15,243 nucleotides of DNA, taken from positions 1 to 15,243 of the forward strand of contig JAEWWC010000045.1 in the NCBI GenBank assembly GCA_023396555.1, in the 5' to 3' direction. A program made the position numbers and the translations under genes. The notes under the pieces are model-generated. The model did no database searches, was not told the origin of the DNA, and saw nothing but the letters and a program-made list of their open reading frames with translations. Shown piece by piece: positions 1 through 8,052 of the stretch (its first letter is position 1; each line of letters opens with the position of its first letter). This DNA comes from Bacillota bacterium (GTDB lineage Bacteria > Bacillota > Clostridia > Christensenellales > SZUA-584).

Positions 1-1470
<1,470 letters not shown>

Positions 1471-1511
1471 GAGCTCTCCTAAACCAATGATTTCATGGAA
1501 ACAATATCACA

Positions 1512-1521
1512 TAAACGTTTA
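1512..1521. promoter_or_regulatory. LacI-type operator O1, perfect palindrome TAAACGTTTA
   Basis: Perfect 10-bp palindrome with a central CpG, 42 bp upstream of the lacI ATG. It is identical to the copy at 1733-1742; the two centres are 221 bp apart. Binding by the neighbouring LacI protein is inferred from family operator architecture. Confidence 0.7.
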
Positions 1522-1550
1522 ACATTCAACTCATTTTCTCGACAAAATGA

Positions 1551-1578
1551 ATGCTATAATGAATACATATATTGATAA
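1551..1578 (-). promoter_or_regulatory. Weak candidate promoter for lacI-abfA
   Basis: On the minus strand, TTATCA (1578-1573) and TAGCAT (1556-1551) are 16 bp apart. Each matches the sigma-A consensus at 4 of 6 positions. The start point would fall near 1544, placing operator O1 just downstream. The match is weak and no better candidate was found on this strand. Confidence 0.28.
1552..1560 (+). promoter_or_regulatory. Extended -10 element TGCTATAAT, possible distal promoter of the GH127 operon
   Basis: A consensus TATAAT (1555-1560) preceded by TG at the extended -10 position. The -35 region 17 bp upstream (CATTTT, 1532-1537) is poor, so this would depend on the extended -10. If active, it would give a leader of about 310 nt that crosses three of the four operator-like sites. 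Confidence 0.35.
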
Positions 1579-1601
1579 GTTTAAATTTAGAGCAGAAATG
1601 T

Positions 1602-1611
1602 AATACGTTTA
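1602..1611. promoter_or_regulatory. Degenerate operator copy O2 (AATACGTTTA)
   Basis: Matches TAAACGTTTA at 8 of 10 positions and keeps the central CpG and an intact right half-site. It lies between the two perfect copies, so it may be an auxiliary site. Confidence 0.45.
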
Positions 1612-1631
1612 ACAAATACAAAAATAGCTTA

Positions 1632-1656
1632 ATATTTATTGATAATCAATAAATAT
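1632..1656. repeat. 25-bp palindrome unrelated to the LacI sites
   Basis: Two perfect 12-bp arms, ATATTTATTGAT (1632-1643) and ATCAATAAATAT (1645-1656), flank a single central A. It lacks the CpG core of the LacI sites and lies upstream of the main GH127 promoter. The 9-mer TATTGATAA from its left half also occurs at 1570-1578. It is probably a binding site for a second, unidentified regulator. As RNA it could form only a hairpin with a very short loop and it has no T-tract, so a terminator is unlikely. Confidence 0.6.
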
Positions 1657-1663
1657 ACTGTTA

Positions 1664-1673
1664 AATACGTCTA
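1664..1673. promoter_or_regulatory. Degenerate operator copy O3 (AATACGTCTA)
   Basis: Matches TAAACGTTTA at 7 of 10 positions with the CpG kept. It lies directly upstream of the main GH127 promoter. It is the weakest of the four copies. Confidence 0.33.
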
Positions 1674-1692
1674 AATAAATAAAATATGCCTC

Positions 1693-1721
1693 TTTACAAA
1701 TCGAAAAATGTGTATTATAGT
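1693..1721 (+). promoter_or_regulatory. Main promoter of the GH127-transporter-araA operon
   Basis: TTTACA (1693-1698) and TATAGT (1716-1721) each match the sigma-A consensus at 5 of 6 positions with an optimal 17-bp spacer. The start point should lie near 1728-1730, immediately before operator O4. That arrangement suits repression by roadblock or by occlusion of the start point. Confidence 0.65.
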
Positions 1722-1732
1722 GAGCATGCAGT

Positions 1733-1742
1733 TAAACGTTTA
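1733..1742. promoter_or_regulatory. LacI-type operator O4, perfect palindrome TAAACGTTTA
   Basis: Second perfect copy of the palindrome. It falls at about +4 to +14 of the transcript predicted from 1693-1721. This is the expected place for the main repressing operator of the plus-strand operon. Confidence 0.7.
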
Positions 1743-1876
1743 CCATTCTCAAAGCAAGACAATAACGATACGACCATAAGAATGAAGCCAGATATGTATT
1801 CATCTGTACGACTGCCAGGCCTTGATCAATATAAAACAGACGATTTACAAAATATCTATAAGAATGGAGCATTATT

Positions 1877-3898
1877 ATGATATCAACCCTGCGGTTACCG
1901 AAACTCGAACAAGTACAGATAAACGACAAACTATGGAGCCATTATACCGATATGGTTGCGGATGTTATCGTTCCGTACCAGTGGAAGATACTTAACGATA
2001 GTATTCCCGGAGCAGACCCTGCTTTTAATAACTGGAACATACTTGACTCGCAGGCCGATAACTTTATGCAGGATGGCGAGCAGCAGGTCATGGAATCCTA
2101 CTGCATTAAGAATTTCCGTATAGCAGCAGGTGAGTTAAAAGGGGAACACAAAGGGGTTATATTTGTGGATACGGATGTATACAAGTGGCTGGAGACCGTT
2201 GCCTACTGTTTATATAACGGAAGATGCAAAGATTTCGAGAACATAGCTGATGAAGTTATATCTCTTATCGGACGTGCGCAGCAGCCGGACGGGTATCTGA
2301 ACACCTACTTTACCGTTGCAGAACCGCAGGGCCGCTGGAGCAATCTGGTGGAGGGGCACGAACTATACTGCGCCGGATATCTGATAGAGGCGGGCGTGGC
2401 CTATTATGAAGCGACGGGGAAGGATAATCTGCTGAACATCTCGCGCCGGTTTGCCGACCTGATCTGCAAGGAATTCGGACCAGGTGAAGGCCAGCGCAAG
2501 GGTTATCCCGGCCATCAGGAGATCGAGCTCGCGCTGGTGAAGCTGTACCGCTGCACCGGGCAGCGCCGCTATCTTGACTGTGCGAGGTTCTTCATTGACG
2601 AGCGCGGTCAGGAACCAAACTATTTCAGCCAGGAGATTGAAGGCCGGAGCGGGCAAGTGATATTCCCCGAGTTTCGGGAATACGAGCTGAAATATGCCCA
2701 GGCGCACATGCCGCCGCGTCAGCAGCGCACGGCGGAAGGCCACGCTGTGCGGGCGACGTACATGTATTGCGCGATGGCGGACATTGCGCGGGAAGACGGT
2801 GACGAGGCGCTGCTGGAGACCTGCCGGGTGCTGTGGAACAACATCACGCAGCGGCGTATGTATATCACTGGCGGCATCGGTTCATCCGGTTTCTTTGAGC
2901 GCTTTACCACGGACTACGACCTTCCCAACGACGCCGCGTACAGCGAGACATGCGCTTCCATCGGCCTCGCGCTTTTCGGACGCCGCATGAGTCTGATTGA
3001 GAAGGACGCGTCTTATTACGACATTGTCGAGCGTGCGCTTTACAACACGGTGCTGGCGGGCATCAGCCTGAGCGGCGACCGGTACTTCTACGTGAACCCG
3101 CTGGAGGTGTGGCCAGAAAACTGTTTGCCGGCAACATCAATGAAACACGTGAAAGCGCAGCGGCAGCGCTGGTTTTCCGTTGCCTGCTGTCCGCCTAATG
3201 TGGCGCGCACACTGGCGTCGCTGGGGCATTACATATATGCCAGGGACGACAGTACGATATACGCTAATCTCTTCATCTCCTCCTCCTTCAAAGCAAAGTT
3301 TGCCGGCGCGGAAGCGGAACTCACAATGCACTCCGGCCTGATGCAAAACGGGGAAGTCAACATACAGCTGACGGTGCAGCCGGGCGCTGACCTTCGTCTG
3401 GCAGTACGCATCCCCGATTATGCACAGTCTCCGGAATTTGCGCTGGATGGCGTTCCGCTGACCCCGGACGTGAAAAAGGGTTATGCGATCATCCGCGGCG
3501 ATTTGACTGGCCAACATGAGCTCGTCGTCAGACTGAACGTGAAGCCCAGATGGATGGCGGCCGATCCTTTGCTGAGAGAGGACGCCGGCAAGGTTGCTTT
3601 GCTCAAAGGACCCTGCGTTTATTGCCTGGAGGAAACGGATAACGGCACGAACCTGACTTCCGTAATGGTCGAGGCAAGCACCGCGGTGCAGGAAAAAGAG
3701 GATGATGTGCTGCCGGGTACGCTGCCTGTACTCTGCTACGAAGGGCGGCGGCTGACGCGGACAGGCTGGGACGGAAGCCGCCTGTATGGCGAAGCGTATT
3801 TTGACACGGAACCGGTCACGCTCAAGGCGGTGCCCTACTGTTTGTGGGGAAATCGCAAGCCCGGTGAGATGCTTGTGTGGCATAAATGCCGGATTTGA
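1877..3898 (+). CDS. GH127 beta-L-arabinofuranosidase (formerly DUF1680), cytoplasmic
   Basis: 673 aa, full family length. Members such as Bifidobacterium HypBA1 release beta-L-arabinofuranose with a zinc-bound cysteine nucleophile. The whole catalytic set is present with family spacing: acid/base Glu341 in GFFERF, zinc ligands Glu357 and Cys359 in SETC, and the nucleophile/ligand pair Cys437-Cys438 in VACCPPNVAR. These correspond to HypBA1 Glu322, Glu338, Cys340, Cys417 and Cys418. The first ~480 residues form the (alpha/alpha) barrel and the rest is beta-rich. There is no signal peptide, so it should act inside the cell on imported oligosaccharides. GGAG (1866-1869) lies 7 nt before the ATG. 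It is first in the operon, 71 bp before the binding-protein gene. The first ~400 bp are AT-richer than the rest. Some GH127 members act on other sugars, such as rhamnogalacturonan-II side chains, but araA and GH51 nearby favour L-arabinose. Confidence 0.93.
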   Translation: MISTLRLPKLEQVQINDKLWSHYTDMVADVIVPYQWKILNDSIPGADPAFNNWNILDSQADNFMQDGEQQVMESYCIKNFRIAAGELKGEHKGVIFVDTDVYKWLETVAYCLYNGRCKDFENIADEVISLIGRAQQPDGYLNTYFTVAEPQGRWSNLVEGHELYCAGYLIEAGVAYYEATGKDNLLNISRRFADLICKEFGPGEGQRKGYPGHQEIELALVKLYRCTGQRRYLDCARFFIDERGQEPNYFSQEIEGRSGQVIFPEFREYELKYAQAHMPPRQQRTAEGHAVRATYMYCAMADIAREDGDEALLETCRVLWNNITQRRMYITGGIGSSGFFERFTTDYDLPNDAAYSETCASIGLALFGRRMSLIEKDASYYDIVERALYNTVLAGISLSGDRYFYVNPLEVWPENCLPATSMKHVKAQRQRWFSVACCPPNVARTLASLGHYIYARDDSTIYANLFISSSFKAKFAGAEAELTMHSGLMQNGEVNIQLTVQPGADLRLAVRIPDYAQSPEFALDGVPLTPDVKKGYAIIRGDLTGQHELVVRLNVKPRWMAADPLLREDAGKVALLKGPCVYCLEETDNGTNLTSVMVEASTAVQEKEDDVLPGTLPVLCYEGRRLTRTGWDGSRLYGEAYFDTEPVTLKAVPYCLWGNRKPGEMLVWHKCRI

Positions 3899-3911
3899 TC
3901 AACGGACTATA

Positions 3912-3940
3912 TTTATACAATACGTGTGTTGTTGTATAAT
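3912..3940 (+). promoter_or_regulatory. Internal promoter before the binding-protein gene, inside an inverted repeat
   Basis: A perfect TATAAT (3935-3940) lies 17 bp after TTTATA (3912-3917, 4 of 6 matches). An inverted repeat, TTATACAA (3913-3920) and TTGTATAA (3932-3939), covers both promoter hexamers, so a dimeric regulator bound there would block it. Transcription from here would boost the binding protein over the upstream hydrolase. Confidence 0.45.
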
Positions 3941-3969
3941 AATAATACGAGGAAAGAAGGTATAGAGAA

Positions 3970-5382
3970 ATGAAGTCTGTCAAGAAGGCCCTGGTCCTAT
4001 TGTGCTGCTTCGCTATGCTCTTTGGCTTGGCTGCTTGCTCAGGTGCACCGCAACCCCCCGCGGCCACTGACGACACGGCAACGGCCCCCGCTGCAACCGA
4101 AGGCACAGCACCGACAGAAGCTGCCGGAGAGAACGAAAAGATTACTATCACGTTCTCATTGTGGGGAGATCCCGCGGAACAGGAAACGACACAGAAAGCT
4201 CTGGACGTATACAATGACCAGCAGGACAAAGTATATGTGAAAGCGTTGCAGATCGGGCGCGACGAATACAACGAAAAGCTTCAGACCATGGCTACGTCAA
4301 ACGAGATGCCGGATTGCGGAATGGTCGCGGAAGATACCGTTATAGGCTGGGCGAGGGATGGCCTGCTGTCTGATGTAGATATATATGCAGGTCAGGAAAA
4401 TATGCCGCTCGACTATCTTGCATTCAAATATAACGGTAAGACCGTTGCTTATTCTGCGGCTAACGAAGTCCTCGGGCTTTGGTACAACAAGAAAATGTTC
4501 GATGACGCCGGCGTACCTTATCCTCCCGCTACGCTTGATAAAGCATGGACATGGGATGAATTTATTGATGTTGCCAAGAAGCTGACGCTAGACGCCAATG
4601 GCAAACATCCGGGCGAAGCCGGTTTCGACAAGAACAATATAGTACAGTACGGTGCTTATGTAAATCAATATACATGGCAGCTTGAAGTTTGGGCGCTTTC
4701 AAACGGCGGCAGCTTTTTCTCGCCTGACGGCAAATCGGTAACTTTTGATGATGCGGCTGTCGAGGCTATGCAAAATGTTTTTGATCTGCACCTGGTGGAA
4801 AACGTCGCGCCGTTAAATGACGGAACTCAGGATAATGGCTTTTCCAGCTCGCTTGGCGCAGGAAACGTCGCTATGTGTACAGAAGGACAGTGGGCTACAG
4901 GATTCAGGGCGGATCTTGACGGTATTGATTATGGCGTTGGCGTGCTGCCCTATATGAAGCAGAAGGTTAACATCTGCACGGGCGGTCCGACAGGCGTATT
5001 TGCCACAACGGAGCACCCGGAAGAAGCTGCGGAATTCTTGAGATGGTACAACAGCGAAGAAAACAATATTGGCACTATCCTTGCCGGATGGTGGATGCCT
5101 ACCAAATTGAATTGGTATACGGATGCAGCTCTGCTGAAATCTTGGGTGGATGATTGCGAATTACGCCAGCCGTTAACAGCCGAAGCTTACAAAACGGCTA
5201 TTGTAGATGTCGCTTTAGACTTTGACGTAACCAAACCTACGGCATGGTACTATACGCCCAATACCTATGAAGTATTGGTAAAAACACTTCAACCGGCACT
5301 GGTTGAAGCGATTAATGGCAGTAAGACGGCTAAAGACGTTATCGCAGGAGTTCGTGATGCGATGCAAGCTGAACTCGACTAA
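3970..5382 (+). CDS. Family 1 extracellular sugar-binding lipoprotein of the ABC importer
   Basis: 470 aa. Residues 1-22 are a lipoprotein signal peptide with lipobox LAAC; Cys23 would be lipidated and anchor the protein outside the membrane. Residues 24-55 are a Pro/Ala/Thr/Glu-rich flexible linker. From about residue 57 (ITITFSLWGD) the protein reads as a family 1 solute-binding protein of the UgpB/MalE type, to the C-terminus. It should capture the transported sugar, probably an arabino-oligosaccharide given the GH127, GH51 and AraA neighbours, though the ligand cannot be read from the sequence. The region before the ATG holds AGGAAAGAAGG (3950-3960), about 9 nt away. A GC-rich hairpin lies after the stop and before the first permease gene, a common way to keep the binding protein in excess of the membrane parts. 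Confidence 0.92.
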   Translation: MKSVKKALVLLCCFAMLFGLAACSGAPQPPAATDDTATAPAATEGTAPTEAAGENEKITITFSLWGDPAEQETTQKALDVYNDQQDKVYVKALQIGRDEYNEKLQTMATSNEMPDCGMVAEDTVIGWARDGLLSDVDIYAGQENMPLDYLAFKYNGKTVAYSAANEVLGLWYNKKMFDDAGVPYPPATLDKAWTWDEFIDVAKKLTLDANGKHPGEAGFDKNNIVQYGAYVNQYTWQLEVWALSNGGSFFSPDGKSVTFDDAAVEAMQNVFDLHLVENVAPLNDGTQDNGFSSSLGAGNVAMCTEGQWATGFRADLDGIDYGVGVLPYMKQKVNICTGGPTGVFATTEHPEEAAEFLRWYNSEENNIGTILAGWWMPTKLNWYTDAALLKSWVDDCELRQPLTAEAYKTAIVDVALDFDVTKPTAWYYTPNTYEVLVKTLQPALVEAINGSKTAKDVIAGVRDAMQAELD

Positions 5383-5423
5383 TAAGAAACGATTGTTTAT
5401 TGTGAAGTAACGGTTGAGTAATA

Positions 5424-5473
5424 GGGGGCGCCTGAAAAGCAAAAATGCGTATGCGGGCGCCCCCCCTGGTTTT
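5424..5473 (+). terminator. Intercistronic hairpin after the binding-protein gene (attenuator or mRNA stabiliser)
   Basis: GGGGGCGCC (5424-5432) pairs perfectly with GGCGCCCCC (5456-5464) across a 23-nt loop, with four T residues at 5470-5473. Because the permease genes follow 36 bp later without an obvious new promoter, it is more likely a partial terminator or a 3'-end stabiliser than a full stop. Confidence 0.55.
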
Positions 5474-5499
5474 ATATCCAAGAAAGCGGGATAAAAGAC

Positions 5500-6441
5500 A
5501 TGAAAAATAAGAAGAAGAGGACAAAAATCGCAATCAAGGAACAGCGCGCAGCGTATCTGTTTTTGATCCCAGCGTTTCTTGGTTTGTCGCTAATTACGTA
5601 TATACCTTTATTGGCCGTTTTCGGCATAAGTTTAACGGACTTGAACGTAGGCCATTTTATTGAAGGCGGTACGCTGCCGCCGGTCAAGTTTGTTGGGCTT
5701 GATAATTTTGTTGATATATTTAATAACCCGAGTGTCGACTTCCTCAACTCGATTAAGGTAACAGTAGTTTTTGCGCTGATCGCCGTTGCCGGAAGTATCA
5801 TTTACTCCATGATTATAGCGTTGCTCTTAAACCGCAAGATGCCCGCCCGCGGATTTTTCCGCGCGATTTTCTACGTTCCTTATATCCTGCCCGCCACCGC
5901 GGTCATGATTAGCTGGTGGTTTCTATTAAAATATGACGGCGGTTTGATAAACTATATCCTTGTGAATTTAGGCTTGGATAAATCCTTATTCCTGTCTTCT
6001 GCGGACACGGCTATACCGTCACTAGCCCTTATCGCTGTTTGGACATCCGGCAACCTGATCGTCATATTTTTGGCAGGGCTGCAAAACGTGCCCCGGGTAT
6101 ATCACGAGGCTGCGGAAATAGACGGTGCAAACTCCTGGCAGCGGTTTTGGAACGTTACGATCCCCTCCATGACTCCCATCATTTTTTATAATCTTTTGAT
6201 GAGCCTTGTCGTGAATCTGCAAGTTGTCGTACCCGCGCTGGCCGTTACAAAAGGTGGGCCGGGAAAATCTACAATGTTTATGACATATTTGATGTACCAG
6301 ATCGGGTTCCGAGGCAGGGAATTGGGAAAAGCCGGTGCGATTGCGTTTGTGTTTTTTATTGTGGCCGCGATACTGGCCTTTATATTGTTCGCAACGTCCA
6401 AAAGCTGGATATATAATGAGGGGGGAGATGATAAAAAATGA
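5500..6441 (+). CDS. ABC sugar transporter permease 1 (MalF/UgpA/AraP type)
   Basis: 313 aa with about six membrane-spanning segments: near residues 18-40, 84-110, 118-140, 168-190, 220-243 and 277-301. The cytoplasmic EAA loop that docks on the ATPase reads EAAEIDGA at 203-210, followed by the usual WQRFWNVTIPSM. It forms the translocation pore with permease 2 and works with the family 1 lipoprotein upstream. The lysine/arginine-rich N-terminus (KNKKKRTK) is typical. The ribosome binding site is weak (AAGAAAGCGGG around 5480-5490), so expression may depend on coupling or be deliberately lower than that of the binding protein. The stop codon overlaps the next start by 4 nt (ATGA at 6438-6441), indicating translational coupling. 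Confidence 0.93.
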   Translation: MKNKKKRTKIAIKEQRAAYLFLIPAFLGLSLITYIPLLAVFGISLTDLNVGHFIEGGTLPPVKFVGLDNFVDIFNNPSVDFLNSIKVTVVFALIAVAGSIIYSMIIALLLNRKMPARGFFRAIFYVPYILPATAVMISWWFLLKYDGGLINYILVNLGLDKSLFLSSADTAIPSLALIAVWTSGNLIVIFLAGLQNVPRVYHEAAEIDGANSWQRFWNVTIPSMTPIIFYNLLMSLVVNLQVVVPALAVTKGGPGKSTMFMTYLMYQIGFRGRELGKAGAIAFVFFIVAAILAFILFATSKSWIYNEGGDDKK

Positions 6442-7328
6442 ACGAAGCTGCAAAAAGAAATATCGGAGTGCCCGTTAAAAACTCTATAAAAAGTAAAAAG
6501 AGAAGTCAGAAAGTTGCTGATGTCGTTTCGTTAATTATCGTCATCTTAATAGCTGCATTAGTCATGCTGCCGTTATGGTGGATGGTTCGCTCTTCGCTCA
6601 TGAAAAGCCTCGAAATATTTAAATGGCCGCCGCAGTTTTTTCCGCCGGAGTGGTTATTTTCCAATTACAATATAAAACCGACTACTTTTGATTTTTGGCG
6701 GTATTTAGGAAATACGCTGACTATTGCCGTTCCCTGTGTCGTTTTCGGAACGGTGACGGCAATATTTTGCGGTTATGCTTTTGCGCGGCTGCGCTTTAAA
6801 GGAAAAGCGTTTTTGTTTTCGCTTTGCGTGGGTTCGATGCTGCTGCCGACTATGGTAACGCTTATTCCGCTCTACATATCATGGGCGAGCCTGGGGCTTA
6901 CAGATACATACTGGCCGCTGATACTTCCGTATCTTTGCGGAGGAGGAGCGTTTAATATCTTTCTTATCAGGCAGTTTATCAGGACTCTTCCTAAAGAGTT
7001 GGACGAGTCGGCCACCATCGATGGAGCCGGCTATATGCGTACGCTGGTAAGCATCATTGTTCCCTCTATCCGGCCAGCTATTATCGTTGTGGCGCTATTA
7101 ATCTTCATTACGACCTGGAACGATCTGCTGCAACAGACAATTTATATTTCTTCACGGGAAAAGTATACGATGGCGGTAGGGCTGACCACTTTTATGGGCT
7201 CGTTCAAAAACGATTACGCAGGGATGTTTGCGGCCACCTGCCTTTCATTTGTGCCGGGCGTGATAGTATATCTGATAGGTCAGCGTTACTTTGTAGAGGG
7301 CATCGTGATGACGGGGATGAAAAATTAA
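6438..7328 (+). CDS. ABC sugar transporter permease 2 (MalG/UgpE/AraQ type)
   Basis: 296 aa. A 27-residue basic N-terminus precedes the first membrane segment (about 28-49). Further segments lie near 92-113, 124-150, 158-180, 207-227 and 260-280. The EAA loop is ELDESATIDGA at 187-197, followed by VPSIRP. In this subfamily the first Ala of the motif is commonly replaced, as here (DES). The C-terminus QRYFVEGIVMTGMKN follows the family pattern. GGGGGAG (6421-6427) lies 10 nt upstream of the ATG, and the start overlaps the stop of permease 1. With permease 1 it makes the heterodimeric channel. The substrate is inferred from context only. Confidence 0.93.
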   Translation: MNEAAKRNIGVPVKNSIKSKKRSQKVADVVSLIIVILIAALVMLPLWWMVRSSLMKSLEIFKWPPQFFPPEWLFSNYNIKPTTFDFWRYLGNTLTIAVPCVVFGTVTAIFCGYAFARLRFKGKAFLFSLCVGSMLLPTMVTLIPLYISWASLGLTDTYWPLILPYLCGGGAFNIFLIRQFIRTLPKELDESATIDGAGYMRTLVSIIVPSIRPAIIVVALLIFITTWNDLLQQTIYISSREKYTMAVGLTTFMGSFKNDYAGMFAATCLSFVPGVIVYLIGQRYFVEGIVMTGMKN

Positions 7329-7338
7329 GGATGAGAAC

Positions 7339-8049
7339 ATGAACATAACGGAGCTGATCAAGAGAAAAAGGTTTGCGCCCGGAAAAGGCGTGACGGAACT
7401 TCCGCCCGAAAAAGGGGCCAAGCGGTTCTTCTTCCTGCTGACGACGCATCCGTGGAAGCTCGTTACATTGAACCTTGTGTTTCTCATGTTCAGTATTCCC
7501 GTTGTGACAATACCGGCCGCTGTCTGCGGCATGAGCAGGGTGCTGATAAAGCTGGTGCGGGAAGGCAACTGCTTTTTGTGGAGTGAATTCATAAAAGAGT
7601 TTAAGGCCAACCTGTTCAAAAGCCTGCCGTTTGGCTTGCTGTTCGCTGTCCTGCTTTTTATGAGTTATTATGCATTGAGCTTAAGCACATCTTCAGGAGA
7701 CAGCAGCCTGAGTATATTTGCAGGAGCCATAGGGTTATTTATATTGGGGCTAATATTGCTTTTCTCAAGCTATGTGTTTGTGCTTCTGCCGTCGCTGGCA
7801 CTCAAAAACAGGCATATCGCAAAAAATGCGCTTGTACTGATGGTGACCGAATGGAAGATCGATTTGGTGATTATCGGCAGTATAGTCGCTATGGCTATCA
7901 TAATAGCGGCGTTTTTCCCGTATACTGTGATTCTTCTGCTGTTTATCTGGTTCTCGCTGCAGCAGCTGATTATTTGCACCGCCGTTAATGAAACAATGCA
8001 AAGACGCATCATTGATCCCTATGAGCAAAGTCAAGTGAAAGGAGCATAA
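7339..8049 (+). CDS. DUF624 (YesL-like) membrane protein
   Basis: 236 aa, the usual length for the YesL/DUF624 family. Five hydrophobic segments are seen: about 39-64 (starting HPWKLVTLNLVF, the family hallmark region), 94-115, 126-155, 167-190 and 191-213. The N-terminal 35 residues and the last 20 are polar. The biochemical role of the family is not established. Its genes are recurrently found with carbohydrate ABC importers and YesM/YesN regulators in Bacillota, so an accessory role in uptake or membrane assembly of the importer is inferred. Here it sits between the permease and ATPase genes: 10 bp after permease 2, 3 bp before the ATPase. TAAGGATG (7326-7333) is the ribosome binding site and overlaps the preceding stop. 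Confidence 0.85.
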   Translation: MNITELIKRKRFAPGKGVTELPPEKGAKRFFFLLTTHPWKLVTLNLVFLMFSIPVVTIPAAVCGMSRVLIKLVREGNCFLWSEFIKEFKANLFKSLPFGLLFAVLLFMSYYALSLSTSSGDSSLSIFAGAIGLFILGLILLFSSYVFVLLPSLALKNRHIAKNALVLMVTEWKIDLVIIGSIVAMAIIIAAFFPYTVILLLFIWFSLQQLIICTAVNETMQRRIIDPYEQSQVKGA

Positions 8050-8052
8050 ATT

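Larger units (their letters stand above)
1471..1876. promoter_or_regulatory. Divergent intergenic control region
   Basis: This 406-bp gap separates the divergent lacI and GH127 start codons and is visibly AT-richer than the genes. It holds two perfect and two degenerate TAAACGTTTA-type sites, a 25-bp palindrome, at least one good plus-strand promoter and weaker promoter-like elements on both strands. No convincing gene lies in it. From the best promoter the GH127 mRNA would have a leader of about 145 nt. Confidence 0.8.

Noticed and set aside
1731..1745. CcpA cre site at operator O4
   Set aside because: The sequence resembles cre but lacks the G at the third consensus position. The perfect CpG palindrome repeated near both genes fits the local LacI protein better.
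1686..1880. 64-codon plus-strand open frame in the divergent region ending in an ATGA overlap with the GH127 start
   Set aside because: Its ATG lies upstream of the -35 of the main promoter, so the mRNA from that promoter would lack the start. It has no ribosome binding site, overlaps the promoter and operator O4, and shows no protein family features. An internal ATG at 1782 also lacks a ribosome binding site.
3137..3883. Minus-strand open frame of 248 codons
   Set aside because: Antisense shadow of the GH127 gene; GH127 catalytic motifs on the plus strand are unambiguous.
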